Positions 17,465 to 28,643 of a DNA stretch of 64,000 nucleotides are shown one piece after another (position 1 is the stretch's first letter; each line of letters opens with the position of its first letter). The stretch is from positions 992,001-1,056,000 of the forward strand of contig CBDDCC010000023.1 of the NCBI GenBank assembly GCA_965225935.1. Reading direction: 5' to 3'. The position numbers and the translations under genes were made by a program. Source of the stretch: CALJXB01 sp965225935. Its GTDB lineage: Bacteria > Pseudomonadota > Alphaproteobacteria > Kiloniellales > JAKSDN01. The notes below the pieces were generated by a model. It was not told the origin of the DNA. It ran no database searches and worked only from the letters and a program-made list of their open reading frames with translations.

Positions 17465-18143
17465 CGCTACCGCCGCCGACCGGCTGCTTCAGGATCGACT
17501 GGCCGGTCTTGGCCCAGTCCTCCAGGAAGGCATCCAGGCCCCGGTCCGTAAGGGGATGCTTGAACATGGCCCGCAGCACGTTCGGCGGGACGGTCGCCAC
17601 GTGGGCGCCCATCTTAGCGGTCTCCACCACGTGCATGGGATGGCGCACCGAGGCCACCAGCACCTCCGTGGCGATCTCCGGATAGGCGTCGAAGATCTCC
17701 ATGATGTCGGAGATGAGGGAGAGGCTGTCGGTCGCGATGTCGTCGAGGCGGCCGACGAAGGGCGAGACGTAAGTGGCGCCGGCCTTGGCGGCGAGAAGCG
17801 CCTGGGCAGGCGAGAAGCAGAGGGTGACGTTGACCCGGATGCCGTCGTCGGTGAGCGCCCGGCAGGTCTTGAGGCCGTCAGGCGTCAGGGGCACCTTGAC
17901 CACGATGTTGGGCGCGACGCCGGCGAGGCGCTTGCCCTCGATCAGCATGGTGGCATGGTCCGTCGCCGTCACCTCGGCACTGACCGGCCCCGGCACGACC
18001 TCGCAGATCTCCGCCAGGGTGGCGAAGAAGTCGCCGCCGGCCTTGGCGACCAGCGAGGGATTGGTGGTCACGCCGTCCACCAACCCGGTAGCCGCCAGGT
18101 CCCGGATCTCCGCCAGATCCGCCGTATCCAAAAAGAACCTCAT
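17433..18143 (-). CDS. fsa: Fructose-6-phosphate aldolase / transaldolase-like protein
   Basis: A 236-residue member of the small TalC/FSA class I aldolase family. It begins MRFFLDTADLAEIRDLAATGLVDGVTTNPSL; the Schiff-base Lys is in 'NIVVKVPLTPDGL', and 'NVTLCFSPAQALLAAKAGATYVSPFVGRLDD' is diagnostic. Annotated members act either as transaldolase in the pentose-phosphate pathway or as fructose-6-phosphate aldolase; sequence by eye does not decide. The last ~15 residues (GGGSDDAAPERRRA) extend beyond the usual end and overlap DUF484. It is divergent from priA, with 110 bases between. Confidence 0.92.
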   Translation of the reverse strand: MRFFLDTADLAEIRDLAATGLVDGVTTNPSLVAKAGGDFFATLAEICEVVPGPVSAEVTATDHATMLIEGKRLAGVAPNIVVKVPLTPDGLKTCRALTDDGIRVNVTLCFSPAQALLAAKAGATYVSPFVGRLDDIATDSLSLISDIMEIFDAYPEIATEVLVASVRHPMHVVETAKMGAHVATVPPNVLRAMFKHPLTDRGLDAFLEDWAKTGQSILKQPVGGGSDDAAPERRRA

Positions 18144-18253
18144 ACGCGCTCCACTGTCAGCCTTACCCGGCTTCCGGGACCGGTCCCGGGACGTTGCCCG
18201 CGGCGCGCCAAGAACCCTGGGCGCTCCCTGGCCGGTCCCTTACAGTGTACCCG

Positions 18254-20602
18254 ATGCCCGACCGTCACGCCAGCGCCGCCCGCCGTGCCCCGGACGGCGA
18301 AAGTCCCGCCACCGGGAACCCGCAAGGCGTGCAGGGAGCCGCCGCGAGCCCGGATGACAGGGTCTCGGTGCTGCTGCCGCTGCCCCTCGGGCAGGCCTAC
18401 GACTACGCGGTGCCGGACGACCTGGCGCTCGCGCCGGGCGACCTGGTCAGCGTGCCCCTGGGCAGCCGGGAGCTGCTGGGCGTGGTCTGGGAGCCTGCGG
18501 AGGACAGGGACGAGGTGGCGCCGGAGAAGCTCCGGCCGGTCGGCGGTCGCTTCGACTTCCCGCCCTTCGGCGAAATCCAGCGGCGCTTCGTCGAGTGGGT
18601 GGCGCAGTACAACATGGCGCAGCGCGGCGCCGTCCTGCGCATGGCGCTCAGCGCGCCGCGGGCCCTGGAGCCGCCCAAGCCGGTGCTGGCCTTTCGCCTC
18701 GCCCCCGGCGCCCTGGAGCCGCCGCCGCCCGGCCTGCGCCTGACGCCGGCGCGCCGCCGGGTCCTCGACCTGCTACGCGAGGGGCCGCCGCGTCTGCCGC
18801 GAGAGCTGGCGGTCGAGGCCGGCGTCGGGCCCTCGGTGGTCAAAGGGCTGGCCCAGCAGGGGGTGATCGAGGCCGTGGAGCTGCCACCGCCGCCCGCCTT
18901 CGAGGCGCCCGACTGGCGGCATCCCGGCCCGGAGCTGTCGGAGGCCCAGGCGGCTGCCGCCGCCACCCTCAGGACGCGGGTCCGGGAAGCAGCCGCCGCC
19001 AGCGACGGCGCGGATGAGAGCCCTGAAGGGAGCGCCCGCTCGGGGTTCTCCGTCACCCTGCTGGACGGTGTGCCCGGCGCCGGCAAGACAGAGGTCTATC
19101 TGGAGGCGGTGGCGGAGGCCCTGGAGGCCGGCCGGCAGGTCCTGGTGCTGCTGCCGGAAATCGCCCTCTCGGCCCAATGGCTGGAGCGCTTCGAGCGCCG
19201 CTTCGGCGTCGCCCCCGCCGAGTGGCACTCCGACCTGAGCAGCGTCCAGCGTCGGCGGACCTGGCGGGCGGTCGCCCATGGCGAGGCGCAGGTGGTGGCC
19301 GGCGCGCGTTCGGCCCTCTTCCTGCCTTACCGGGACCTCGGCCTGATCGTGGTGGACGAAGAGCACGATCCCTCCTTCAAGCAGGAGGACGGGGTCGTCT
19401 ATCACGCCCGTGACATGGCCATCGTGCGCGCGCAGCTGGGCGCGATCCCCATCGTGCTGGCCTCGGCCACGCCGTCGCTCGAGACGGTGACCAACGTGGA
19501 GGCCGGGCGCTTCGACCGCCTGCACCTGCCCGAGCGCCACGGCGCCGCGGTCATGCCCGAGGTGGAGCTGATCGACCTGCGCAAGGACCCGCCACCGCGC
19601 CTGCCCGGCATCGGACAGGCCTGGCTCTCGGCACGCCTGCGCCTAGCGCTCACCGAGACCTTCGAGCGCGGCGAACAGGCCCTCCTGTTCCTCAATCGCC
19701 GCGGCTACGCGCCGCTCACCCTCTGCCGCAGCTGCGGCCACCGGCTGCAATGCCCCAACTGCAGCGCCTGGCTGGTGGCCCACCGGCTGGCGGGGCGCAT
19801 CCAGTGCCATCACTGCGGCTATGCCACCCGCCTGCCCAAGACCTGCCCCGAGTGCGGCGCGGAGGGCACGCTGGCCGCCTGCGGGCCCGGCGTCGAGCGC
19901 CTGGCGGAGGAGGTGGCCCTGCTGTTCCCCGAGCAGCGCGCCCGCGTCGTCTCCAGCGACACCCTGGGCGGCCCGGCTGCCGCCGCCGAGTTCGTGCGGG
20001 CCATGCAGGCGCGGGAGATCGACCTCCTGATCGGCACCCAGATCGTCGCCAAGGGCCACCATTTTCCCTGGCTTACCCTGGTCGGCGTGGTCGACGGCGA
20101 CCTGGGCCTGGCCGGCGGCGACCTCAGGGCTGCGGAGCGGACCCATCAGCTCCTGCAGCAGGTGGCCGGGCGGGCCGGCCGGGCCGAGCGGCCGGGGCGG
20201 GCCCTGATCCAGACCTACGATCCGGGCCACCCGGTCATGCTGGCGCTGGCCTCCGGCGAGCGCGAGCGCTTCCTGGAGATCGAGGCGGAGGGCCGCCGAT
20301 CAGCCGGCATGCCGCCCTTCAGCCGGCTGGTGGCCCTAATTCTCTCCTCGCGCGACGAGGGCCTGCTGGACCGGGCCTGCGCCCAACTCGCCCGAGCCGC
20401 GCCGCGTGAGCCGGGGCTGGAGGTGCTGGGCCCGGCCCCGGCGCCGCTCGCCGTGCTGCGCCGCCAGCACCGCCGCCGCTTCCTGCTCAGGGTGCCGCGC
20501 AGCCGGGCGGCACAGCCCATCGTCGGCCAGTGGCTCGCGCGGGTCGAGCTGCCGCGCGCCGTGCGCCTGCGCATCGACGTGGACCCCTACAGCTTCCTGT
20601 GA
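18254..20602 (+). CDS. priA: Primosomal protein N' (replication restart helicase PriA)
   Basis: A 782-residue superfamily 2 helicase that reloads the replisome at stalled forks. After the N-terminal DNA-binding domain (VSVLLPLPLGQAYDYAVPDDL) come Walker A GVPGAGKTEVY, the DEAH-like box VVDEEHD, and eight zinc-binding cysteines in CRSCGHRLQCPNCS, CHHCGY and CPECG. 'GTQIVAKGHHFP' and 'QVAGRAGRAERPG' are the late helicase motifs. Start set at the ATG at 18254 (MPDRHAS); the frame opens 20 codons earlier without a better signal. The first ~35 residues are a poorly conserved tail. It lies upstream of the ATP synthase operon, a common alphaproteobacterial order. Confidence 0.94.
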   Translation: MPDRHASAARRAPDGESPATGNPQGVQGAAASPDDRVSVLLPLPLGQAYDYAVPDDLALAPGDLVSVPLGSRELLGVVWEPAEDRDEVAPEKLRPVGGRFDFPPFGEIQRRFVEWVAQYNMAQRGAVLRMALSAPRALEPPKPVLAFRLAPGALEPPPPGLRLTPARRRVLDLLREGPPRLPRELAVEAGVGPSVVKGLAQQGVIEAVELPPPPAFEAPDWRHPGPELSEAQAAAAATLRTRVREAAAASDGADESPEGSARSGFSVTLLDGVPGAGKTEVYLEAVAEALEAGRQVLVLLPEIALSAQWLERFERRFGVAPAEWHSDLSSVQRRRTWRAVAHGEAQVVAGARSALFLPYRDLGLIVVDEEHDPSFKQEDGVVYHARDMAIVRAQLGAIPIVLASATPSLETVTNVEAGRFDRLHLPERHGAAVMPEVELIDLRKDPPPRLPGIGQAWLSARLRLALTETFERGEQALLFLNRRGYAPLTLCRSCGHRLQCPNCSAWLVAHRLAGRIQCHHCGYATRLPKTCPECGAEGTLAACGPGVERLAEEVALLFPEQRARVVSSDTLGGPAAAAEFVRAMQAREIDLLIGTQIVAKGHHFPWLTLVGVVDGDLGLAGGDLRAAERTHQLLQQVAGRAGRAERPGRALIQTYDPGHPVMLALASGERERFLEIEAEGRRSAGMPPFSRLVALILSSRDEGLLDRACAQLARAAPREPGLEVLGPAPAPLAVLRRQHRRRFLLRVPRSRAAQPIVGQWLARVELPRAVRLRIDVDPYSFL

Positions 20603-20721
20603 CGCCGCGCCGGGCTTTCCAGGAGGGCGGAATGGGTCGGAAAAAGGACGGTCGCGGCGCTGGCCGGGGCCGTGCCGTCAAGCTAGAATGCGCGCGACCG
20701 AACCGGCCGCCGGCCCGCGTC

Positions 20722-20748
20722 TTGTCAGTCCTAATGGACTGTGATAAC
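20722..20748 (+). promoter_or_regulatory. Predicted promoter of atpHAGDC with a palindrome in the spacer
   Basis: TTGTCA (20722-20727) and an extended -10, TGTGATAAC (hexamer 20743-20748), are 15 bases apart. Between and partly over them lies a perfect inverted repeat CAGTCC-TAAT-GGACTG (20726-20741), placed where a repressor would block polymerase. It is ~105 bases before atpH and after the end of priA. The short spacer lowers confidence; the extended -10 TG raises it. Confidence 0.45.
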
Positions 20749-20855
20749 ACGCGCGCTCTGGGGCTCGGGGGCCGTCCAGAACGTTTCAGCGGGTGTCGAA
20801 TTCAGGGCGCTGAGGGCGCCCGGATCGGCGGCCGGACACCGTGGGGGGAAGGGGT

Positions 20856-21412
20856 TTGGCGAGCGAGGAAGCGATCGGCGGCGGTCTGGCCGGGCGGTAT
20901 GCCGCCGCGCTGTTCGAGCTGGCGGACCAGCGCAAAGAGCTGGATTCCCTGGCCGACGAGCTCAAATCCCTCAAGGGCGTGATCGCCGACAGCGAAGACC
21001 TGCGCCGCTTCATCCGCAGCCCCCTCCACGGCCGCGACGAGCAGACCAAGGCCATGTCCGCCATCCTGGACAAGGCCGGCGCCGGAGATCTGGTCCGGCG
21101 CTTCGTCATGGTGGTGGCCCAAAACCGCCGGCTCTTCGCGCTGCCCCAGATGATCGACGCCTTCCTCGAAGAGCTGGCGCGCCGCCGCGGCGAGGTGACC
21201 GCACAGGTCATGGCCGCCCACGAGCTTTCGGACTCCCAGAAGGACGCGCTCCTGTCGGCGCTGCGGCAGGCGGTCGGGGCCAAGGTGCAGATGAACCTCA
21301 AGATCGATCCCGGCCTGATCGGCGGCCTGGTGGTCAAGGTCGGCAGCCGCATGGTCGACACCTCCTTGCGCAGCAAGCTTCAACGACTCGAATTGGTCAT
21401 GAAAGGGGCTGG

Positions 21413-21416
<4 letters not shown>
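20856..21416 (+). CDS. atpH: F1Fo ATP synthase, F1 delta subunit
   Basis: A 186-residue delta (OSCP) subunit linking F1 to the peripheral stalk. Recognisable blocks are 'GGLAGRYAAALFELADQRKELDSLADEL' and the C-terminal 'LKIDPGLIGGLVVKVGSRMVDTSLRSKLQRL'. I chose the TTG at 20856 (reading LASEEAIGGG) because a purine-rich GGGGGGAAGGGG lies directly before it; a GTG five codons upstream lacks such a site. Its stop overlaps the atpA start, which implies coupled translation. Confidence 0.93.
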
Positions 21417-22945
<1,529 letters not shown>

Positions 22946-23004
22946 GGCGAGACGGCTTGGACCGGGCTGGACACAAGGCAGGAAAACCGGGCGGATAGAG
23001 CGGC

Positions 23005-23895
23005 ATGCCGAGCCTCAAGGACCTGAGAGTCCGCATCGCCAGCGTCAAGGCGACGCAGAAGATCACCTCGGCCATGAAGATGGTCGCGGCGGCCAAGCTG
23101 CGCCGCGCCCAGGAGCAGGCCGAGGCGGCGCGGCCCTATGCCGTGCGCATGGAGCGCATGCTGGGCTCGCTGGCCGCGGCCTCGGCAGGCCAGGCCGGAG
23201 CGCCGAAGCTCTTGGCCGGGACAGGCAAGGACGAGGTCCAGCTCGTCGTGGTCGGGACCGCGGACCGCGGCCTCTGCGGCGGCTTTAACAGCAACATCGT
23301 GCGCGAAAGCCGCCATATGATCGACGAGCTGCTGGAGAGCGGCAAGGTCGTCAAGATCCTCTGCGTCGGCCGCAAGGGCCGCGACCAGCTGCGCCGCCAG
23401 TACGGCGAGATGATCATCGACACCATCGAGGACGTGACGCGCCCGCGTCCGACCTTCGAGAAGTCGGAGGAGATCGCCCAGCGAATCACCCGCATGTTCG
23501 AAGAGGGCGAGTTCGACGTCTGCACGATGATCTACGCCGAGTTCAAGTCGGCGATCACCCAGATCGTGCGGCGTCAGCAGCTCATCCCCTTCGCGCCGCC
23601 GGCCGGCGAGGAGGCGGCCGAGGCCGGCGCCGGCCAGCACGCCAGCTACGAGTACGAGCCCGGCGAGGAGGAGATCCTGACCGCCCTGCTGCCGCGCAAT
23701 CTGGCGGTGCAGATCTATAAGGCGATCCTTGAGAACAACGCCAGCGAGCAGGGCGCGCGCATGACCGCGATGGACAACGCGACCCGCAACGCCGGCGACA
23801 TGATCAATAACCTGACCCTGGTCTACAACCGTACCAGGCAGGCCTTCATCACCAGGGAGCTGATCGAGATCATTTCCGCGAAGGAAGCCCTCTAG
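23005..23895 (+). CDS. atpG: F1Fo ATP synthase, F1 gamma subunit
   Basis: A 296-residue rotor shaft subunit. The conserved N-terminal helix is 'MPSLKDLRVRIASVKATQKITSAMKMVAAAKLRRAQ', and the C-terminal helix is 'RMTAMDNATRNAGDMINNLTLVYNRTRQAFITREL'. 'TADRGLCGGFNSNI' is the central family motif. Between them is a charged insert, 'GEEAAEAGAGQHASYEYEPGEEEIL', at about residues 210-232, a region that varies between lineages. It sits between atpA and atpD in the usual order. Confidence 0.96.
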   Translation: MPSLKDLRVRIASVKATQKITSAMKMVAAAKLRRAQEQAEAARPYAVRMERMLGSLAAASAGQAGAPKLLAGTGKDEVQLVVVGTADRGLCGGFNSNIVRESRHMIDELLESGKVVKILCVGRKGRDQLRRQYGEMIIDTIEDVTRPRPTFEKSEEIAQRITRMFEEGEFDVCTMIYAEFKSAITQIVRRQQLIPFAPPAGEEAAEAGAGQHASYEYEPGEEEILTALLPRNLAVQIYKAILENNASEQGARMTAMDNATRNAGDMINNLTLVYNRTRQAFITRELIEIISAKEAL

Positions 23896-23948
23896 CGCCG
23901 GGCGCGCGCGGAACGGTCGGCGGGACCTAGCACCGAGGAGCGATTTTC

Positions 23949-25373
<1,425 letters not shown>

Positions 25374-25444
25374 GGCCCCTCGCGGGTTCACCCTAAGGGG
25401 AGCCGGGCGGAGGGCCCGCCCGCAGCAGGTTTGGGAACGCGCCG

Positions 25445-25852
25445 ATGGCGGACGACAAGGTTGAGTTCGAACTGGTCTCGCCGGAGAGACTATTGCTCTC
25501 CGAACGCGTTGATATGGTCGTGGTGCCCGGCGAGGAAGGCGATTTCGGCGTGCTTGCCCAGCACGCGCCGCTCATCTCCGCGGTCCGGCCGGGCGTCATC
25601 AACGTCTACAACGGCGGCAAGGTGACGGACCAGATCTTCGTGGCCGGCGGCTTCGCCGAGGTGACGCCGGCCCGCTGCACGGTGCTGGCCGAGCAGGCGC
25701 TGCCCGTGGCGGACATCGATCGCGCGGCGGTGGAACAGCAGTTGAAGGACGCGAAGGACGACCTGCTCGACGCCAAGGACGAGCACGAGCGTCAGGCGGC
25801 GGAGAAGCAGATCGCCACCGCCGAGGCCATGATCCGCGTCGCCGGCGGCTGA
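25445..25852 (+). CDS. atpC: F1Fo ATP synthase, F1 epsilon subunit
   Basis: A 135-residue epsilon subunit with the N-terminal beta domain ('KVEFELVSPERLLLSERVDMVVVPGEEGDFGVLAQHAPLISAVRPGVI') and a C-terminal helical hairpin ('AAVEQQLKDAKDDLLDAKDEHERQAAEKQIATAEAMIRV'), the part that can inhibit ATP hydrolysis. It closes the F1 operon. The Fo genes (atpI, B, E, F) are absent from the window, as expected in alphaproteobacteria, where they form a separate cluster. Confidence 0.95.
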   Translation: MADDKVEFELVSPERLLLSERVDMVVVPGEEGDFGVLAQHAPLISAVRPGVINVYNGGKVTDQIFVAGGFAEVTPARCTVLAEQALPVADIDRAAVEQQLKDAKDDLLDAKDEHERQAAEKQIATAEAMIRVAGG

Positions 25853-25980
25853 ACTCCGAAAAACCCTTGCGGCATATAGGGTTAATGAGGGCGATTGGGC
25901 AAATCGGCTTTGTGCATGTATGATGACAACGCGAATCGCCTGCGGATTCTATGGAGGGCACGCGGCCGGTGAGCGGGAGC

Positions 25981-26799
25981 ATGGCGGACAAACATTGGAC
26001 GCTGGACGACATTCCTTGGGATCGCTTTGATCCCGGCAAGGTCGATCCCGACATCCTGAAGCTGGTGAAGGCGGCGAGCCTCGTCGAGTACAACGGCGGG
26101 GACTACGCCACCTATCTCTGCAACGTCTTTCCGGACGACCGGGAGTTCCAGGAGGTCGCCCGCGACTGGGCGCGCGAGGAGGTGCAGCACGGCCAGGCGC
26201 TGGGCCGCTGGGCCGAGATGGCGGATCCCGAGTTCGATATGAAGGAAAGCTTCGCGCGCTTCACCGACGGCTTCAGCCTGCCGCTCGATGCGACGAAATC
26301 GGTGCGCGGCACGCGCGCCGGCGAGCTGGTGGCCCGCTGCATCGTCGAGGTGGGGACCAGCTCCTACTACACGGCCCTCGGCGAGGCGGTGGACGAGCCG
26401 GTGCTCAAGGCCATCTGCGCCAAGATCGCCGGCGACGAGTTCCGCCACTACAAGCTCTTTTACACCCACCTCAAGCGTTATCTGGAGCGCGAGCGCATCG
26501 GCCGCGCGCGCCGGCTGCTGGTGGCTCTCGGGCGCATTCGCGAGAGCGAGGACGACGAGCTGGCCTACGCCTACTATGCCGCCAACGGCGCCGGCGAGGC
26601 CTATGACCGCAAGCGCTGGTCGGACGCCTACATGGTCCGCGCCTACGCCCATTACCGGCCGCACCATGTGCAGCGGGTCGTCGCCATGACCCTGAAGGCG
26701 GCGGGCCTCTCGCCGCGCGGGCGGCTCGCCCGGTGGGTTTCCAGCCTGCTGTTCTGGCAGCTGCAGCGGCGCTGCCGGCTGGCGGACGGTCTGGCCTGA
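25981..26799 (+). CDS. Ferritin-like (di-iron type) protein
   Basis: About 272 residues from the ATG at 25981 (MADKHWTLDDIPWDRFDPGKVDPDILKLVKAASLVEYNGGDYATYL); an ATG ten codons upstream is possible. A four-helix ferritin-like core is suggested by Glu in LVEYNGG, an ExxH in AREEVQHGQAL, Glu in VEVGTSSYY and a second ExxH in GDEFRHYKLFYTH. These would supply the ligands of a carboxylate-bridged di-iron site. The family is annotated as ferritin-like, with acyl-ACP-desaturase-like or rubrerythrin-like relatives; the reaction is unknown. It follows atpC by 128 bases on the same strand, with a weak AACCCT/AGGGTT inverted repeat (about 25863-25884) between. Confidence 0.8.
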   Translation: MADKHWTLDDIPWDRFDPGKVDPDILKLVKAASLVEYNGGDYATYLCNVFPDDREFQEVARDWAREEVQHGQALGRWAEMADPEFDMKESFARFTDGFSLPLDATKSVRGTRAGELVARCIVEVGTSSYYTALGEAVDEPVLKAICAKIAGDEFRHYKLFYTHLKRYLERERIGRARRLLVALGRIRESEDDELAYAYYAANGAGEAYDRKRWSDAYMVRAYAHYRPHHVQRVVAMTLKAAGLSPRGRLARWVSSLLFWQLQRRCRLADGLA

Positions 26800-26835
26800 A
26801 ACTGAGGCCGCCAAGGCGCTTTCAGTCCGGCGCCG

Positions 26836-27375
26836 TCAGTCCGGCTCTTTCCCCGAATTTGACAGATGGCCGAACTCGGCCACCAGCTTCCGGTAGAGCT
26901 TCCGCTTGAAGGGTACGATCAGGTCCGGCAGCTCCGCCATGTCCGCCCACTTCCAGGCCGAGAACTCGGGCGACTCGGTCTCGATGTCGATGTTCTCGTC
27001 CCCGCCCAGGAAGCGGAAGGCGAACCATTTTTGGGTCTGGCCGCGGAAGCGCCCGCCCCAGATCAGCGGCACCAGCTCCTCGGGCAGATCGTAGGAGTGC
27101 CATTCGGCGCTCTCGGCGATCATTTCCGCCTTGTCGGTGCCGGTCTCCTCCTCCAGCTCCCGCTGGGCGGCGGCGAGCGGCGTCTCGCCCTTGTCGATGC
27201 CGCCCTGGGGCATCTGCCAGGCGGCGCTCGGCATGTCGATCCTCTGGGCGACGAAGACCTGACCCCTGCCGTTCAGCAGCATGATGCCGACGCCCGGGCG
27301 GTAGGGCAGGGCCTCGATGGCGTCCGCGGTGAGCGGCTTCTTCCTGCCTTTCTTTTTCTTGGATTTCTTGCTCAC
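26836..27375 (-). CDS. rppH: RNA pyrophosphohydrolase RppH
   Basis: A 179-residue Nudix hydrolase that removes pyrophosphate from 5' triphosphate RNA ends and so starts mRNA decay. The complete Nudix box GGIDKGETPLAAAQRELEEETG is near residues 57-78 (counted from the ATG), preceded by 'YRPGVGIMLLNGRGQVFVAQRID' and followed by 'PLIWGGRFRGQTQKWFAFRFLG', both RppH hallmarks. The first 15 residues are a basic Lys-rich tail (MSKKSKKKKGRKK), not usual for the family. Last gene of the long minus-strand train. Confidence 0.94.
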   Translation of the reverse strand: MSKKSKKKKGRKKPLTADAIEALPYRPGVGIMLLNGRGQVFVAQRIDMPSAAWQMPQGGIDKGETPLAAAQRELEEETGTDKAEMIAESAEWHSYDLPEELVPLIWGGRFRGQTQKWFAFRFLGGDENIDIETESPEFSAWKWADMAELPDLIVPFKRKLYRKLVAEFGHLSNSGKEPD

Positions 27376-27421
27376 GGGCGGACTTCGGGCGGGTGCTGCG
27401 GGCCTTTGCGGACCCGTGCGG

Positions 27422-28603
27422 CTATTGCAGTTGCCGCTCGGCCAGCGCCGTGATGGGCACCAGCGTGAAGCCGCGGGATTCCAGGGTGCGGACCCACTCG
27501 CGCAGGCGCTCGATGGTCGCGGGGTACGGACGGCCCATGGCGACCGAGGTGCCGCCGCTGAGCGCGACCCGCTCCACCTGGGCGAGCCGGGCGTCGATGG
27601 TGAGGTGGCCGGCGCCGTCCTCGTCCAGGGTGCGGTCGTTGACGGCGTGGGGCAGGCTGAGCTCCACCGCGACCCGGCCGGCCACGCTGTCGTGGCTCGC
27701 CCTGTTGTCCAGGTACATCAGCCCCAGCTCCTTGAGCTCCGTCAGGATGGGCTTGAGGTTGGGCTCGGAGCCGGCGAAGCGCGAGCCCATGGAGCCGGCG
27801 AGTCCCACGTAGCCCTGGGCCCGGCTCAGGACCCAGCGCAGGCGCTGCTGGTTCTCCAGGTCGTCCAGCTCCGTCAGCAGGGTCTGTGGTCCCGGATCGT
27901 CGTGCGGGTAGGTGACCGGTTCCATCGGCAGGTCCAGCATGACCTCGTGGCCGTTGCTGCGGGCCCGGGCGATCCACTGGTCGAGCTGCTGGGCGTAGGG
28001 CGTGAAGGAGAGGGTGACGCCGGCTGGCAGCTGCTCGATCGCCGCCTCCGTCGCCGCCTTCGAGAAGCCCAGGCCGGTCAGCACCACGGCGATGCGCGGC
28101 ACATCGCCATCTACCGGGTAGGCCGCCGCGTAGCGCTGCCAGGCCGGCTGTTCCGCGCCCTCCGCCAGGGCCGTCTGCTCCGGCGCCAGGACCGGGCTGG
28201 CCGGCGGTTCGTCGCCGCTTGCCTCGGCCTGCGCTTCGGACCCCGCGGCCGCGCCGGAGCCGGGCGCGGCTGTCCCGCCTGCCGTCTCCGCCTCGGTCGC
28301 AGCCGGGACCCGGGCCTCGTTGCCGTCGCTGCCACCGCTGCCGGTTCCCATGGCGTCGGCCTGGTCGGCCGCTTCCGCCGTCTCCGCCCCTTCCGCTGTT
28401 GCCTGGCCGCCACCGGACTCGGTCTTGGCCAGCTCCAGGGTAGCCGCCAGCGCCTCGACGGACTGCGGATCCGGCGATTGGCGGGCCAGCAGGACGTAGG
28501 TGGCGCCCGCCGTCAGCAGGGCGATCAACCCCAGCCAGGCGAGGCTCAGGGGCGTGATGCCCGGAACCTGCCGGCTTTCGGTCGATTTGGGACCGCTCTT
28601 CAA
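27422..28603 (-). CDS. Divergent polysaccharide deacetylase family protein (YibQ/DUF610-like)
   Basis: A 393-residue protein with a short basic N-terminus, one membrane segment (residues ~18-40, LSLAWLGLIALLTAGATYVLL), an Ala/Glu/Gly-rich low-complexity region to about residue 165, and a C-terminal divergent polysaccharide deacetylase domain ('GHEVMLDLPMEPVTYPHDDPGPQTLLT', 'GSRFAGSEPNLKPILTELKELGLMYLDNR'). In relatives the first strand reads IAIVIDDLG; here it is IAVVLTGLG, so the usual Asp pair is missing. It sits between ctpA and rppH as in many alphaproteobacteria, suggesting an envelope role. Confidence 0.88.
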   Translation of the reverse strand: MKSGPKSTESRQVPGITPLSLAWLGLIALLTAGATYVLLARQSPDPQSVEALAATLELAKTESGGGQATAEGAETAEAADQADAMGTGSGGSDGNEARVPAATEAETAGGTAAPGSGAAAGSEAQAEASGDEPPASPVLAPEQTALAEGAEQPAWQRYAAAYPVDGDVPRIAVVLTGLGFSKAATEAAIEQLPAGVTLSFTPYAQQLDQWIARARSNGHEVMLDLPMEPVTYPHDDPGPQTLLTELDDLENQQRLRWVLSRAQGYVGLAGSMGSRFAGSEPNLKPILTELKELGLMYLDNRASHDSVAGRVAVELSLPHAVNDRTLDEDGAGHLTIDARLAQVERVALSGGTSVAMGRPYPATIERLREWVRTLESRGFTLVPITALAERQLQ

Positions 28604-28643
28604 ATCAAGGCTCCGGCGCAGGCCATCGGCCTCTTCCGAGCCG

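Noticed and set aside
25863..25884. AACCCT/AGGGTT inverted repeat after atpC as a terminator
   Set aside because: Six-base stem, ten-base loop and no T-run, so too weak to call.
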